Both the position numbers and the translations under genes were made by a program. 64,000 nucleotides of DNA from Fictibacillus marinisediminis (lineage in GTDB: Bacteria > Bacillota > Bacilli > Bacillales > Fictibacillaceae): the NCBI RefSeq assembly GCF_023149135.1, contig NZ_JAIWJX010000002.1, positions 1,736,001-1,800,000 on the forward strand, written 5' to 3'. Below are positions 33,744 to 43,324 of the stretch, one piece after another. Within the stretch, counting starts at the first letter, position 1. Each line of letters opens with the position of its first letter. Below the pieces are notes generated by a model, which had not been told where the DNA came from, did not search any database, and saw only the letters and a program-made list of their open reading frames with translations.

Positions 33744-35219
33744 CTATCGAATCGCGATGTGTTCTTTTATCACTTTTAGCATTCCTAATTCAGGATCCTC
33801 TGGACCCTGAACAGGCAGGCCTGCCTCAATGGTTTCCTTAATATAGTTCAGGTTATCCTGTGTAATGATTTCACCAGGAATGAAAATTGGAATTCCCGGG
33901 GGATAAACCATGATAAATTCGGCAATGATTCTGCCTGCTGATTCCTCAAAGGGAACACTCTCGGTATCTGCGTAAAATGCATCACGGGGTGATAATGCAA
34001 GCACAGGAATATCGGGAACGTGGACTGGCATTGCCTGTGCAGCTTTTTCGTCTGAATTCTCAAAGTGTCGTGACATCTCTTCGAGTGCATGAACTAAAAC
34101 CATGATATTCTTCTCATGATCCGCGGTTGTGATCAAGCAAAGAATGTTATAAAGATCGGATAGTTCAACTTCAATATTATGTTCCTCTCGAAGCCATACC
34201 TCCGCGTCGTATCCCGTTATGCCAAGTTCTTTTACGGAAATAAGCAGTTTTGTCGGATCCAGATCGTACGTCGCTTCTTTTCCCAATATTTCCTCGCCGA
34301 CACAATAAAGGCGAGGTATTTTATTAATCTTTTCTCGTGCCTCATTGGCCAGTTTGATGGTTTTTTCAATGATGCTGTATCCTTCAGTAGCCAAACGTTT
34401 TCTTGCTGTATCAAGGGAGGCGAGCAAAATATAAGACGTTGACGTGGTCGTGAGCATACTCAGGATCGTTTGAACCCTTTTGGCTGAAACAAGACCTTCT
34501 TTTATGTTAAGGATAGAGCTCCCTGTAAGTGATCCGCCTAATTTGTGGACGGAAGTCGCAGCCATATCCGCTCCTGCCTGCATCGCGGAGAGCGGCATCT
34601 TATCATGAAAGTGAATAAGGACACCATGAGCTTCGTCGACAAGAACGGGTACACGGTAGCCATGTGCGATTTCAACAATTTCACTAAGATTGGCTGACAC
34701 TCCATAATAGGTCGGATTAATGACAAGCACCCCTTTAGCATCAGGATTCTGCTCCAACGCTCTCTTAACGCTTTGAGGGGTTATACCATGGGAGATCCCT
34801 AGCTCTCTGTCAATTTCCGGATGAATGAAAACAGGTGTGGCACCAGAAAAAACAATCGCTGTCATAATGGATTTATGGACGTTGCGCGGTACGATAATTT
34901 TATCTCCAGGAGATACGACCGACATGATCATCGTCATGATGGCACCGCTTGTTCCTTGAACAGAGAAGAATGTATGGTCAGCTCCAAAAGCTTGAGCCGC
35001 TAAGTCCTGAGCCTGTTTAATCATTCCCTTTGGCTGGTGAAGATCATCAAGCGGAGCAATATTAATTAAATCGATGGACAGGGCATTCTCGCCGATAAAA
35101 TCCCGGAATTCCGGGTCCATTCCGTAGCCTTTTTTATGTCCGGGAATATGAAATTGATACGGGTTTCGTTTAGCATGTTCTTTTAGACCAGTAAATAAAG
35201 GGGTTTCGTGTTGTGACAA
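33744..35219 (-). CDS. speA: Arginine decarboxylase (Orn/Lys/Arg decarboxylase class I)
   Basis: 491 aa from TTG 35219 (GAGGTG upstream; upstream codons unconvincing). Motifs FHIPGHKKG, SVQGTSGAIMTMI, VDEAHGVLIHFH and the PLP lysine in SVHKLGGSLTGS (Lys226). Converts arginine to agmatine for polyamine synthesis. Placement next to SR1 matches B. subtilis. Confidence 0.88.
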   Translation of the reverse strand: MSQHETPLFTGLKEHAKRNPYQFHIPGHKKGYGMDPEFRDFIGENALSIDLINIAPLDDLHQPKGMIKQAQDLAAQAFGADHTFFSVQGTSGAIMTMIMSVVSPGDKIIVPRNVHKSIMTAIVFSGATPVFIHPEIDRELGISHGITPQSVKRALEQNPDAKGVLVINPTYYGVSANLSEIVEIAHGYRVPVLVDEAHGVLIHFHDKMPLSAMQAGADMAATSVHKLGGSLTGSSILNIKEGLVSAKRVQTILSMLTTTSTSYILLASLDTARKRLATEGYSIIEKTIKLANEAREKINKIPRLYCVGEEILGKEATYDLDPTKLLISVKELGITGYDAEVWLREEHNIEVELSDLYNILCLITTADHEKNIMVLVHALEEMSRHFENSDEKAAQAMPVHVPDIPVLALSPRDAFYADTESVPFEESAGRIIAEFIMVYPPGIPIFIPGEIITQDNLNYIKETIEAGLPVQGPEDPELGMLKVIKEHIAIR

Positions 35220-35348
35220 TTTTGACACCTCATCTATAATAAAAATAATCTTATCCTCATGAAAATACATAGTAAAACAAAAGAAGTATATCAGATTCTA
35301 ACGATTTTGTATGCAAAGAAATAAAAAAAGAAAGGTTGGGGGAGAAGC

Positions 35349-36317
35349 ATGGAAATGAAAACAAAAGTGACGGAGTTGTTGGGAATCCGTTATCCCATCA
35401 TTCAGGGAGGGCTGGCCTATCTTGCATACTCGAGGCTTGCAGCTGCGGTTTCAGAAGCAGGCGGCCTAGGACAAATTACGGCTATGTCACTGGATTCTCC
35501 AGAATCATTAAAAGAGGAAATTAAAAAAACGAAAGAAATGACTTCCAGCCCTTTTGGAGTAAATTTTGCAATTGGACAGCATGGAAGGCCCTTTGAACAT
35601 ATGGTTGAAGCTGCAGTGGAAGAAAAAGTGCCTGTGATCAGTATGACAGGCGGAAACCCGTCAGGCATATTCGATCTTTTAAAGGGAATTGAGGTAAAGA
35701 AACTTGTTCTCGTTGCATCCACAAGACAGGCGGCTAAAGCAGAACAGCTAGGTGCCGATGCCGTCATGGTCGTTGGCCAGGAAGGAGGGGGACATATTGG
35801 AAAAGATGATGTCAGTACGATGGTGCTCATTCCTCAGGTAGCTGATGCGGTTTCCATACCGGTAATTGCTTCAGGAGGCATAGGAGATGGCAGAGGCTTG
35901 ATGGCCGCCCTGGCCCTTGGTGCTGAAGGTGTGGAAATGGGGACCAGATTCATCGCGACAAGGGAATGTGAGCACGCGCATCCTGTATATAAGGAAGCAC
36001 TCGTTCATGGAACGGAGACAGGGACAGTAGTCATTAAACGGAAGCTTGGTGCACCAGCCAGAGCGATCAGCAACAGCTGGACAGACCTTATTTTGCAAGA
36101 AGAAGAAAAAGCTGCGGGTTACGAAGAGATAAAAGATCTTATCAGCGGAAAACGGAACAAGGAATACATCTATGATGGAAACTCAAACGAAGGTTTTGGA
36201 TGGGCTGGCCAAATCATGGGGAGAATTCAAGATGTTCCTTCAGTTGAAGATCTCTTTTCCAGGATACTTTCTGAAGCAGGCCATATTAAAGAGAGATGGG
36301 GAGCAGCGATTAAATAA
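35349..36317 (+). CDS. Nitronate monooxygenase / FabK-like flavoprotein
   Basis: 322 aa. TIM-barrel FMN enzyme: RYPIIQGGLAYLAYSRLAAAVS, GVNFAI, GADAVMVVGQEGGGHIG with the catalytic-His position, PVIASGGIGDGRGLMAAL and ALGAEGVEMGTRFIAT. Family members oxidise nitronates or reduce enoyl-ACP (FabK). The Bacillus relative is YrpB-like. Exact reaction uncertain. Confidence 0.85.
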   Translation: MEMKTKVTELLGIRYPIIQGGLAYLAYSRLAAAVSEAGGLGQITAMSLDSPESLKEEIKKTKEMTSSPFGVNFAIGQHGRPFEHMVEAAVEEKVPVISMTGGNPSGIFDLLKGIEVKKLVLVASTRQAAKAEQLGADAVMVVGQEGGGHIGKDDVSTMVLIPQVADAVSIPVIASGGIGDGRGLMAALALGAEGVEMGTRFIATRECEHAHPVYKEALVHGTETGTVVIKRKLGAPARAISNSWTDLILQEEEKAAGYEEIKDLISGKRNKEYIYDGNSNEGFGWAGQIMGRIQDVPSVEDLFSRILSEAGHIKERWGAAIK

Positions 36318-36413
36318 AATTAATGAACGTTTTACCCAAACACTTTTTCCTCTCAACAATATACTAATCGTAAGAAGAGGAGACATTCTCTCCCCTTCCT
36401 GCCAAATCATATG

Positions 36414-37052
36414 TTACTCGGAATACACCTGTTTTTTTAACTCGTAAAGGGGCATCAGGGTTCGGAAGACGCTATCTGCTTTTTCGATAAAGTCCTTTCC
36501 GTGCAACTGAACCGCCTCATCCCTAGGTATATGAATCCCGCATAGCAGTTCGGCTTTTTTCACTTCTGCCAAAGTACGCACAAAGCCTGAAAGGTTACCG
36601 TTCTTCATATCACGATGCTGCACAGCATCCGGCTTCATATGATCCTGTGACCAAACGAAGTCATCCGGAATGGAGGCAGTGATCGTATTTAATTCTTTTT
36701 TAAGCGAAGCGGCATACTCTTTTTTTACTGGGGATTCATATATAACAGCAAACCAGATAAATACGTGGGTCTCAAACAGTCCGATTTGAAAATGCGGAAG
36801 TTTTTTGTATCCTCTCTTGCTGCTCGAGAATGCCACCCATGTATCATTTGGGGGATTAACTGTTCTTCGGGCATGTTTTGCCACATGAAAAAACATTTCC
36901 TCTCCTGTTAAAGAAGAAAGTTCTGCTGCGAAATGGCTGCCTAATGCTTCAAGCTTTGGCCGCACCCGCTCAATCAGTTTCTCCATTCTCGCCTCAAGTC
37001 CCTCAATAGCAAACACCTTAAAATCGCTCTCTTTAAATCCTGTAAAGCTCAT
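36414..37052 (-). CDS. yktB: UPF0637/DUF1054 protein YktB
   Basis: 212 aa from ATG 37052 (AGGAGG). [20 protein letters not shown] and [20 protein letters not shown] plus [20 protein letters not shown] are conserved YktB features. Function unknown; location as in B. subtilis. Confidence 0.88.
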   Translation of the reverse strand: MSFTGFKESDFKVFAIEGLEARMEKLIERVRPKLEALGSHFAAELSSLTGEEMFFHVAKHARRTVNPPNDTWVAFSSSKRGYKKLPHFQIGLFETHVFIWFAVIYESPVKKEYAASLKKELNTITASIPDDFVWSQDHMKPDAVQHRDMKNGNLSGFVRTLAEVKKAELLCGIHIPRDEAVQLHGKDFIEKADSVFRTLMPLYELKKQVYSE

Positions 37053-37271
37053 TTCTTTTCCTCCTGCTAGAACTGTTTTGTGCACTGTGGTTAGTAGTTT
37101 ACCACAAGGGGTACTGTAAAAGAAAATCCGCAATATATGCTACTTTTATATAATTTTTTTAAAAAAAGAGATTAAGGTTGCATTAAGCTAAAGTCAATCA
37201 TATGATAGAAGACAATATCAAAAATCAGAATATTTAGTATTCTTACAAAAGATAGAAAGGATGTGGGATGT

Positions 37272-37460
37272 ATGAAACAAGTCATTCAAACACTGAAAAG
37301 AACGGACGCCGAGCGAAGAATACCGGTACTGAAACTTGAGATCGATTATGAATTAGCGACACTATTCGAAGCATTGCAAAATAAAAATACGAAACAGATC
37401 AACGAATCCAAGCGGAAGCTGGAAAAACTTCGCCAGGAACTAGTGAGACTGGAAGCATGA
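37272..37460 (+). CDS. Small coiled-coil protein, YkzI-like
   Basis: 62 aa. Basic, helical: VIQTLKRTDAERRIPVLKLEI then NESKRKLEKLRQELVRLE. The position between yktB and suhB suggests B. subtilis YkzI; the match is by location and size only. Confidence 0.55.
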   Translation: MKQVIQTLKRTDAERRIPVLKLEIDYELATLFEALQNKNTKQINESKRKLEKLRQELVRLEA

Positions 37461-37477
37461 TGATAACTGACACAGGG

Positions 37478-37517
37478 TAAAAAAACGAACCTGATCTATT
37501 GCAGGGTCGTTTTTTTT
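37478..37517 (+). terminator. Intrinsic terminator
   Basis: AAAAACGA-a-CCTG pairs with CAGG-g-TCGTTTTT with an internal mismatch, followed by a long T run. Confidence 0.75.
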
Positions 37518-37624
37518 GGGTGAACAATAAAATTCCGTCTGACAAAAGTGCATGGTATGGTTATGTTAAGCCTTACTAGTGGTAACATATAATAAAACAT
37601 TGAACGAAACTGGAGCTGATGATA

Positions 37625-38440
37625 ATGGACAATACAAAACTTGAAGATCTATACCAAACGGCCAAAAACTGGGTGTATGAAGCCGGAGAAGTTATTAAGC
37701 GTTCATTTTCTAATGAGCTGAACATTACATATAAATCACATTATGCCGATTTAGTGACGGATATGGACAAAGCCATAGAAAAGTTCTTTATCGATAAAAT
37801 TAAAAAAGAATACCCGGACCATGAAATATTGGGGGAGGAAGGCTATGGCGATGAGGTGAAGGATCTAGACGGAACCGTCTGGATTATTGATCCGATCGAT
37901 GGAACAACTAATTTTGTCCATCAGCAGAATAACTTTGCCATTTCAGTGGGGATTTTTCATAATGGCGAAGGTAAAGCGGCGTTTATTTATGACGTCGTCC
38001 GCAACGAATTGTTTCATTGCATTAAAGGGAACGGGCTGTATTTAAATGAAGAAAAACTTCCTCTGCTCAGTGAAGTGACATTGGACAAAGCGGTTATCGG
38101 GTTAAACGCCACCTGGATTACACCTAACCGGAAGATAGATCATCATCTGCTTCTTCCGCTTGTCAGAAAATCGCGCGGAACAAGATCTTATGGTACAGCA
38201 GCCATCGAACTGGCCTATGTCGCTTGCGGAAGGCTGGATGCCTATATGACGATGAGGCTTTCACCTTGGGATTTTGCAGCAGGATATATTTTGATTCAGG
38301 AAGCTGGTGGAATCATTTCTACGATGGACGGCAGCAAAGTGAAGGTTTTGAGCAAAACGAGTATTTTTGCTGCGAAACCTGGTTTGCATCAAGAAATTTT
38401 GGATACCATCCATACGGGAACACCACAAGATGGAGAATAG
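37625..38440 (+). CDS. suhB: Inositol monophosphatase family protein
   Basis: 271 aa; ATG 37625 preferred since GGAG (37612) is only three bases from ATG 37619. Metal motifs GEEGYG, WIIDPIDGTTNFVH and late SPWDFAAGYILIQEAGG. Dephosphorylates inositol phosphate or related sugars; YktC in B. subtilis. The next gene overlaps its end. Confidence 0.88.
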   Translation: MDNTKLEDLYQTAKNWVYEAGEVIKRSFSNELNITYKSHYADLVTDMDKAIEKFFIDKIKKEYPDHEILGEEGYGDEVKDLDGTVWIIDPIDGTTNFVHQQNNFAISVGIFHNGEGKAAFIYDVVRNELFHCIKGNGLYLNEEKLPLLSEVTLDKAVIGLNATWITPNRKIDHHLLLPLVRKSRGTRSYGTAAIELAYVACGRLDAYMTMRLSPWDFAAGYILIQEAGGIISTMDGSKVKVLSKTSIFAAKPGLHQEILDTIHTGTPQDGE

Positions 38441-38906
38441 AAAAATAAGGGATGAAGATTTCGATTTTTTTAAAGAAATAATCCCCCATTCACACACTTG
38501 GATGAAAGAAGAAGGCTTGACAGGCGAAGAAAACGATGAGCATTTGCGGTCTTATTTGCATCGTTATGATGAAACAGGCGGAGAATGGCTGATCTGGAGT
38601 GGGGAAGGGCAAAAAATTGGAGCAGCGTATCTTGTATACGCTGCTCCTTCAAATCAAAAACCATGGCTTGGCACCATTGTCATCCATCCTGAAAAAAGAA
38701 AACAAGGATTTGCCAAAAAAATCATAGAGGAGATTTCCTCAATGGTGATAAAGAATAGCCCTGTATTGTTCTCAGCCTGTCCTGCGGAAAATACATCCTG
38801 GATCCGCTTCCTGAATCATAATGGCTTTGAACAGGCGGGATTAGAAAATGATGAAAAAGGAAAAGAATATATAAAATTTGTTAAATTCCTTTCAGACTAT
38901 GACTGA
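38430..38906 (+). CDS. GNAT-family N-acetyltransferase
   Basis: 158 aa from ATG 38430, overlapping suhB by 11 bases, so translationally coupled. Acetyl-CoA site IVIHPEKRKQGFAKKIIEE and SACPAENTSWIRFLNHNGFE are typical. Substrate unknown. Its end overlaps the convergent ylaF. Confidence 0.8.
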   Translation: MENRKIRDEDFDFFKEIIPHSHTWMKEEGLTGEENDEHLRSYLHRYDETGGEWLIWSGEGQKIGAAYLVYAAPSNQKPWLGTIVIHPEKRKQGFAKKIIEEISSMVIKNSPVLFSACPAENTSWIRFLNHNGFEQAGLENDEKGKEYIKFVKFLSDYD

Positions 38907-39082
38907 TTTCTTTCCCTGAATCTTTTTTTTAGTGTAAAACCTAATCCCATAAGTAAAAATACAGCAATGATCGCAATGATACCGATCAGCCAGCTATGTT
39001 GGCCGATCGCCACTCCGATCAAAGCAATGCTGAACGTTGTTAATACGGCAATGATCAAAAAAATCATATTTTCAATTTTCAT
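38897..39082 (-). CDS. ylaF: YlaF-like (DUF5325) membrane protein
   Basis: 61 aa from ATG 39082 with GGAGG. Two membrane helices (NMIFLIIAVLTTFSIALIGV and LIGIIAIIAVFLLMGLGF) and a basic tail. Next to typA (ylaG) as in B. subtilis. Function unknown. Confidence 0.75.
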   Translation of the reverse strand: MKIENMIFLIIAVLTTFSIALIGVAIGQHSWLIGIIAIIAVFLLMGLGFTLKKRFRERNQS

Positions 39083-39256
39083 AAGGGCCTCCAATCATAC
39101 AAACGATAACTATAGTGTAACTAATTTTTCAAAAAGAAAAAGATTGTAGTTCTTTGTGGTATAATAGAAAAGTTGAATTCCAATAGAGAAATAAATATCC
39201 AGGTTGGTTCTGGAAATTTAATAAATAAAAGATAGGATTTTTAAGGAGAGATTATT

Positions 39257-41095
39257 TTGAACTTGAGACAAGATATAAAAAACATCGCGATTATCGCGCA
39301 CGTTGACCACGGGAAAACAACGCTCGTGGACCAAATGCTTCACCAATCAGGAACTTTCCGTTCAAATGAACATGTCAATGAACGTGCAATGGACTCCAAT
39401 GATTTGGAAAAAGAACGCGGAATCACAATCTTAGCAAAGAATACGGCGATCAATTATGAAGGTACCCGCATCAACATCATGGACACTCCTGGACATGCCG
39501 ATTTTGGCGGCGAGGTAGAACGAATCATGAAAATGGTTGATGGTGTCCTTTTAGTCGTAGACGCTTATGAAGGATGTATGCCGCAAACTCGATTCGTTTT
39601 GAAAAAAGCGCTTGAGCAAAAACTGACTCCAATCGTTGTTGTAAATAAAATTGACCGTGACTTTGCCCGCCCTGAAGAAGTGGTGGATGAAGTTATCGAT
39701 TTGTTTATCGAGCTTGGTGCAGATGAAGACCAGCTTGAATTCCCAGTCGTATTCGCTTCTGCTATTAAAGGGACTGCAAGCACAGATCCGCATCAGCAGG
39801 ATGATAACATGAAAGCTTTATTCGACTCCATCATTGAAAATATTCCTTCACCGGTTGACAACAGTGGTGAGCCGCTTCAATTCCAAGTTTCTCTTTTGGA
39901 TTACAACGATTACCTCGGTCGTATCGGTATCGGCCGTATTTTCCGAGGAACGATGGAGGTAGGGCAGGCGGTTTCTCTAATGAAACTTGACGGCTCTGTT
40001 AAAAAATTCCGCGTTACAAAGATTTTTGGTTTCCTTGGACTTAAAAGAGTGGAAATTCAGGAAGCAAAAGCTGGTGACCTTGTAGCTGTATCAGGAATGG
40101 AAGAGATCAATGTCGGCGAAACAGTCTGTCCTGAAGGCCAGGAAGAAGCATTACCGATTCTAAGAATCGATGAGCCTACATTGAAAATGACGTTCCTTGT
40201 GAATAATTCACCGTTCGCAGGCCGTGAAGGCAAATATGTTACTTCAAGAAAAATTGAAGAACGTCTTCGCTCTCAATTGGAGACTGATGTTTCCCTTCGA
40301 GTTGATAACACAGAATCTCCAGACGCTTGGATCGTTTCGGGACGCGGAGAGCTTCATCTTTCCATTCTTATTGAAAACATGAGAAGAGAAGGGTACGAGC
40401 TTCAAGTATCAAAACCTGAAGTTATCGTTCGAATGGTTGACGGAGTTCGTTCTGAACCTGTAGAGCGTGTTCAAATTGATGTACCAGAAGAGTATACTGG
40501 AGCCGTTATGGAATCTCTCGGAGCACGAAAAGGCGAAATGCTGAACATGATCAACAATGGTTCAGGTCAAGTTAGACTTGAATTCATGGTACCAGCCCGT
40601 GGATTAATTGGATATTCAACAGAATTCTTAACTCAAACACGCGGTTATGGTATCTTAAATCATACGTTTGACAGCTATCAGCCGATGCATCAAGGCCAGG
40701 TGGGAGGACGCCGTCAAGGAGTTCTAGTATCAATGGAACACGGTAAGGCGAGCCAATACGGAATCATCAACGTGGAAGACCGCGGAACGATCTTCGTGGA
40801 ACCGGGTACTGAGGTTTATGAAGGAATGATCGTCGGGGAACATACCCGAGAAAATGATATTACGGTTAATATCACAAAAGTGAAGCAGATGACAAACATG
40901 CGTTCAGCAAATAAGGATCAAACCGTAAGCATGAAAAAACCTCGTGTGATGTCTCTTGAAGAATCACTTGAATATTTGAATGAAGATGAGTATTGTGAAG
41001 TTACTCCGGAGAGCATTCGTCTCCGCAAAAAGATTCTTGATAAAAATGAACGTGAACGCGCAACTAAGAAAAGTAAAGTAGCCAAGCAAAACTAA
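39257..41095 (+). CDS. typA: Translational GTPase TypA/BipA
   Basis: 612 aa, TTG start with AAGGAGAG. G1 [13 protein letters not shown]3 [15 protein letters not shown]4 [10 protein letters not shown], then EF-G-like domains and the TypA-specific C-terminus. Ribosome-associated GTPase for assembly and stress or cold adaptation. Confidence 0.95.
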   Translation: MNLRQDIKNIAIIAHVDHGKTTLVDQMLHQSGTFRSNEHVNERAMDSNDLEKERGITILAKNTAINYEGTRINIMDTPGHADFGGEVERIMKMVDGVLLVVDAYEGCMPQTRFVLKKALEQKLTPIVVVNKIDRDFARPEEVVDEVIDLFIELGADEDQLEFPVVFASAIKGTASTDPHQQDDNMKALFDSIIENIPSPVDNSGEPLQFQVSLLDYNDYLGRIGIGRIFRGTMEVGQAVSLMKLDGSVKKFRVTKIFGFLGLKRVEIQEAKAGDLVAVSGMEEINVGETVCPEGQEEALPILRIDEPTLKMTFLVNNSPFAGREGKYVTSRKIEERLRSQLETDVSLRVDNTESPDAWIVSGRGELHLSILIENMRREGYELQVSKPEVIVRMVDGVRSEPVERVQIDVPEEYTGAVMESLGARKGEMLNMINNGSGQVRLEFMVPARGLIGYSTEFLTQTRGYGILNHTFDSYQPMHQGQVGGRRQGVLVSMEHGKASQYGIINVEDRGTIFVEPGTEVYEGMIVGEHTRENDITVNITKVKQMTNMRSANKDQTVSMKKPRVMSLEESLEYLNEDEYCEVTPESIRLRKKILDKNERERATKKSKVAKQN

Positions 41096-41118
41096 GATTG
41101 CGTCTGGTGGTGTGAGCG

Positions 41119-41454
41119 GTGGATGATAAAAAAGTTATGTCTGCGACGGGTGAGGATTCTTCACCCATCGCTCTTCTTTTAGGAATAAACGAACATCCTG
41201 TTGCAGGTTTCTTTCTATTGTATCTTGTCATTACAGTATTAACGATTCTTGTCTATCAGCTGGGCTTTGCTAAAAAGCTTCCACTTCTTAAATCTGCAGT
41301 CATTTATATTCTTTTGATATTGGGCTGTTTTCCGCTGACCTTTTTCGGAATTGGCCTGCCGGTTGCAGAGGGTCTTTTGTGTGCTGCCGCAGTATTGATT
41401 ATTTACAAGATCAGGCTGCACCAGAGCAAAAAAAATAAAGCCGAACACCTTTAA
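41119..41454 (+). CDS. ylaH: YlaH membrane protein
   Basis: 111 aa, GTG start. IALLLGINEHPVAGFFLLYL and later hydrophobic helices, basic C-terminus (HQSKKNKAEHL). Family and position after typA match YlaH. Function unknown. Confidence 0.82.
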   Translation: MDDKKVMSATGEDSSPIALLLGINEHPVAGFFLLYLVITVLTILVYQLGFAKKLPLLKSAVIYILLILGCFPLTFFGIGLPVAEGLLCAAAVLIIYKIRLHQSKKNKAEHL

Positions 41455-41465
41455 GGAGAGCCTCT

Positions 41466-41735
41466 ATGACCTTACAGGATGCGCTTTACAATTGGCTAAG
41501 TATAAAAAAGGTGGCAGAAGAAAGAACTGATGATCAAGCTGCAGCAGATACACTGCTTTTTTTCGATGAAATTCTGCGGGATGACCATGGGTTAGAACAC
41601 ATTGCTGTGCGTATCAGCAACGGCTGTTATGAAGTGGATTACAGAATTGGGGATTCACAGCATCATAAAAAATTTCCTTGCGACTATATTGATGCGCTTT
41701 GGGAATCGATTGAAGCAGAGCCCAAGTATAATTAG
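41466..41735 (+). CDS. Conserved hypothetical protein, 89 aa
   Basis: AAGGAGAG ribosome site 11 bases after ylaH, so one operon. Helical start (LQDALYNWLSIKKVAEERTD) and beta end (GCYEVDYRIGDSQH). Cytosolic, acidic. No family named. Confidence 0.65.
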   Translation: MTLQDALYNWLSIKKVAEERTDDQAAADTLLFFDEILRDDHGLEHIAVRISNGCYEVDYRIGDSQHHKKFPCDYIDALWESIEAEPKYN

Positions 41736-41749
41736 ACCTATTTTGTATT

Positions 41750-41783
41750 GAGCCATGAACACTACTTGTTCATGGCTCTTTTT
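41750..41783. terminator. 12-bp terminator
   Basis: GAGCCATGAACA (41750-41761) pairs with TGTTCATGGCTC (41767-41778), then five T. Confidence 0.88.
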
Positions 41784-42179
41784 ATGAGAAAGCCCAAGAG
41801 ACATCCATACAGCAGGTGTCCTGCAAACCAGAGAAAAAGAGCATAAAAGTCAGTAATCGCAGGCGTTGGCTGCAATGAGAGGATGGTTAATGGAAAGTAT
41901 AAAAAGGCAGACGAGGCGCTAAGCGTGAGCGATAAAAGATAGACATTCATTCTAATATGCTGCAGAAGGAACTGGGCAGCAAGCCCGATTAAACATGATA
42001 CAAGGAGATGCAGAAGAAACTGAGAAAGTTCAGTCTGCATAAAAGAGAGAAGCGAAGGAGCAAAATCGATGTTAATCAGGAGCGTGTAGACCCGTTTTCC
42101 AGTCAGGGATTCAGCTGCCTTCAGAAAAATACCCAGAAGACAGCCGGATAATATGCCGGCCCAAAAACCCGGCAGCCAT
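41762..42179 (-). pseudogene. Membrane protein gene with one-base insertion in a T run
   Basis: The downstream part (to 41762) is open from 42175 but has no ATG, GTG or TTG before 42040, and the ATG there lacks a ribosome site. The upstream ATG frame (42179, or 42194) reads MAAGF and then leaves the frame at five A on the + strand (42163-42167). With four, it would continue as MAAGFWAGILSGCLLGIFLK and AAESLTGKRVYTLLINIDF into about 138 aa with four membrane helices. So the gene is probably disrupted, or the base is an assembly error. Family not named. Confidence 0.6.
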
Positions 42180-42183
42180 CAGT

Positions 42184-42384
42184 TTACCATTCATTTTCTT
42201 TTGCAGGAGAACGGTATAACAAAAAATTTCCTGTTGCAATTCTTTTGTTTGTTTTATCAGTGATCCTCTCCTGGCACTTTTCGCACATGTACGTGTGGAT
42301 CGGCCGGTTTCGCAGCCGTTTAGCCAAAGAGGATTGATCTTCAATGGATTGAATGGTGTCACATAACACACATTTTACTCGCAT
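42184..42384 (-). CDS. ylaI: Zinc-ribbon protein YlaI
   Basis: 66 aa from ATG 42384 (GAGGTG). Two metal-binding pairs: CVLC near the start and CEKC near residue 35. KRLRNRPIHTYMCEKCQERI is typical of YlaI. Probably a small nucleic-acid or protein binder; function unknown. Confidence 0.82.
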   Translation of the reverse strand: MRVKCVLCDTIQSIEDQSSLAKRLRNRPIHTYMCEKCQERITDKTNKRIATGNFLLYRSPAKENEW

Positions 42385-42465
42385 ACCAATCACCTCTGTC
42401 TTTTTGGTGTTATAGCCATTATATCAAAGAAGCCTCTATAAACACTAATAAATAACAAATCTCCA

Positions 42466-42492
42466 TATAAAAACCCCGCTTGTCCAGCGGGG
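42466..42492 (-). terminator. Terminator of ylaJ
   Basis: CCCCGCT (42474-42480) and AGCGGGG (42486-42492) pair; five A to the left give the U tract for the minus strand. Confidence 0.75.
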
Positions 42493-42502
42493 AAAAGATG
42501 GG

Positions 42503-43132
42503 TTAATGTGTTTCTTTTAATTTTTGCTGCTGATTTTTTGTGGCTTTTTCTTGTTTTTGCTGTTGGTTTTTCAGGTTTCTTTTCTCGTTATCTGAAAGCT
42601 GGCTGTTGTTGGTTTCTGTCGGTGAAGGTTTGCGTGAATCCATATTGTTTGGAACTTGCGGCATCAACCTTCCAACGATGGCAGAAAGCTCTCTGATGAT
42701 TCCGCCTACAGGATGACCTTGTCTGATCTGTTTTCCCATTTCTCTTAGACGCTGAACGGTATCAGGATCGGCAGTTACTACCGCATTGGCTCCATAGGGG
42801 TCTTTTTTTAATGCCTCTGCCACAGAATACTTGATTGTTCCTGTCCTTGATGCGTCCAGTTTAGAATCGACATCAATTCCCACAACTGCATAACGTCCTA
42901 GTACAACCGCTGTAGCGTCTTCTACACCCGGTATGCCGGTAATCAGTCCAACCAGATGCCGAGAAACTTGTTGTGAGTTCCTTGGCCCTTGCTTTTGCCC
43001 GTTATTGGCTGTCTGGTTAACCTTGGTTAATCGAGGTGTGGTTTTATCCGTTTGTTCTGCACTTTTGTTGCTGTTGCATGCAAAAAGCAGCAATAGTGAA
43101 CTCATAACGGCTATAATCCTTAATGTTTTCAA
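42503..43132 (-). CDS. ylaJ: YhcN/YlaJ-family sporulation lipoprotein
   Basis: 209 aa from TTG 43132 (GAAAGG eight bases upstream); ATG 43141 and 43153 are alternatives. Signal RIIAVMSSLLLLFAC with a lipobox cysteine, then the YhcN/YlaJ domain (VARHLVGLI-type, VEDATAVVLGRYAVVGIDVD) and a Gln/Lys-rich tail. Family members are spore or germination lipoproteins. Confidence 0.85.
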   Translation of the reverse strand: MKTLRIIAVMSSLLLLFACNSNKSAEQTDKTTPRLTKVNQTANNGQKQGPRNSQQVSRHLVGLITGIPGVEDATAVVLGRYAVVGIDVDSKLDASRTGTIKYSVAEALKKDPYGANAVVTADPDTVQRLREMGKQIRQGHPVGGIIRELSAIVGRLMPQVPNNMDSRKPSPTETNNSQLSDNEKRNLKNQQQKQEKATKNQQQKLKETH

Positions 43133-43324
43133 TACTTTCATCCTTTCGAGCATGATCTTTTCCGTTATTTTCTGTGTTTTCTTCTATCTTTATTCAACAG
43201 TTCATACATTTAACTATAGTCCGTCCCGGCTGCTTTTCTTATACAGCTGGAAATAGACATGCAATCATCATTCATTAACACCGCCAAAACCATAGAAAAT
43301 CAATAGTCAGGAGGCTGTGTAGGA

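Noticed and set aside
36172..36447. 91-aa + strand frame over the end of the NMO gene and yktB
   Set aside because: Overlaps two well-supported genes and has no ribosome site.
42111..42371. 86-aa minus-strand frame overlapping ylaI
   Set aside because: Mostly the shadow of ylaI; only its last ~20 codons belong to the disrupted membrane protein.
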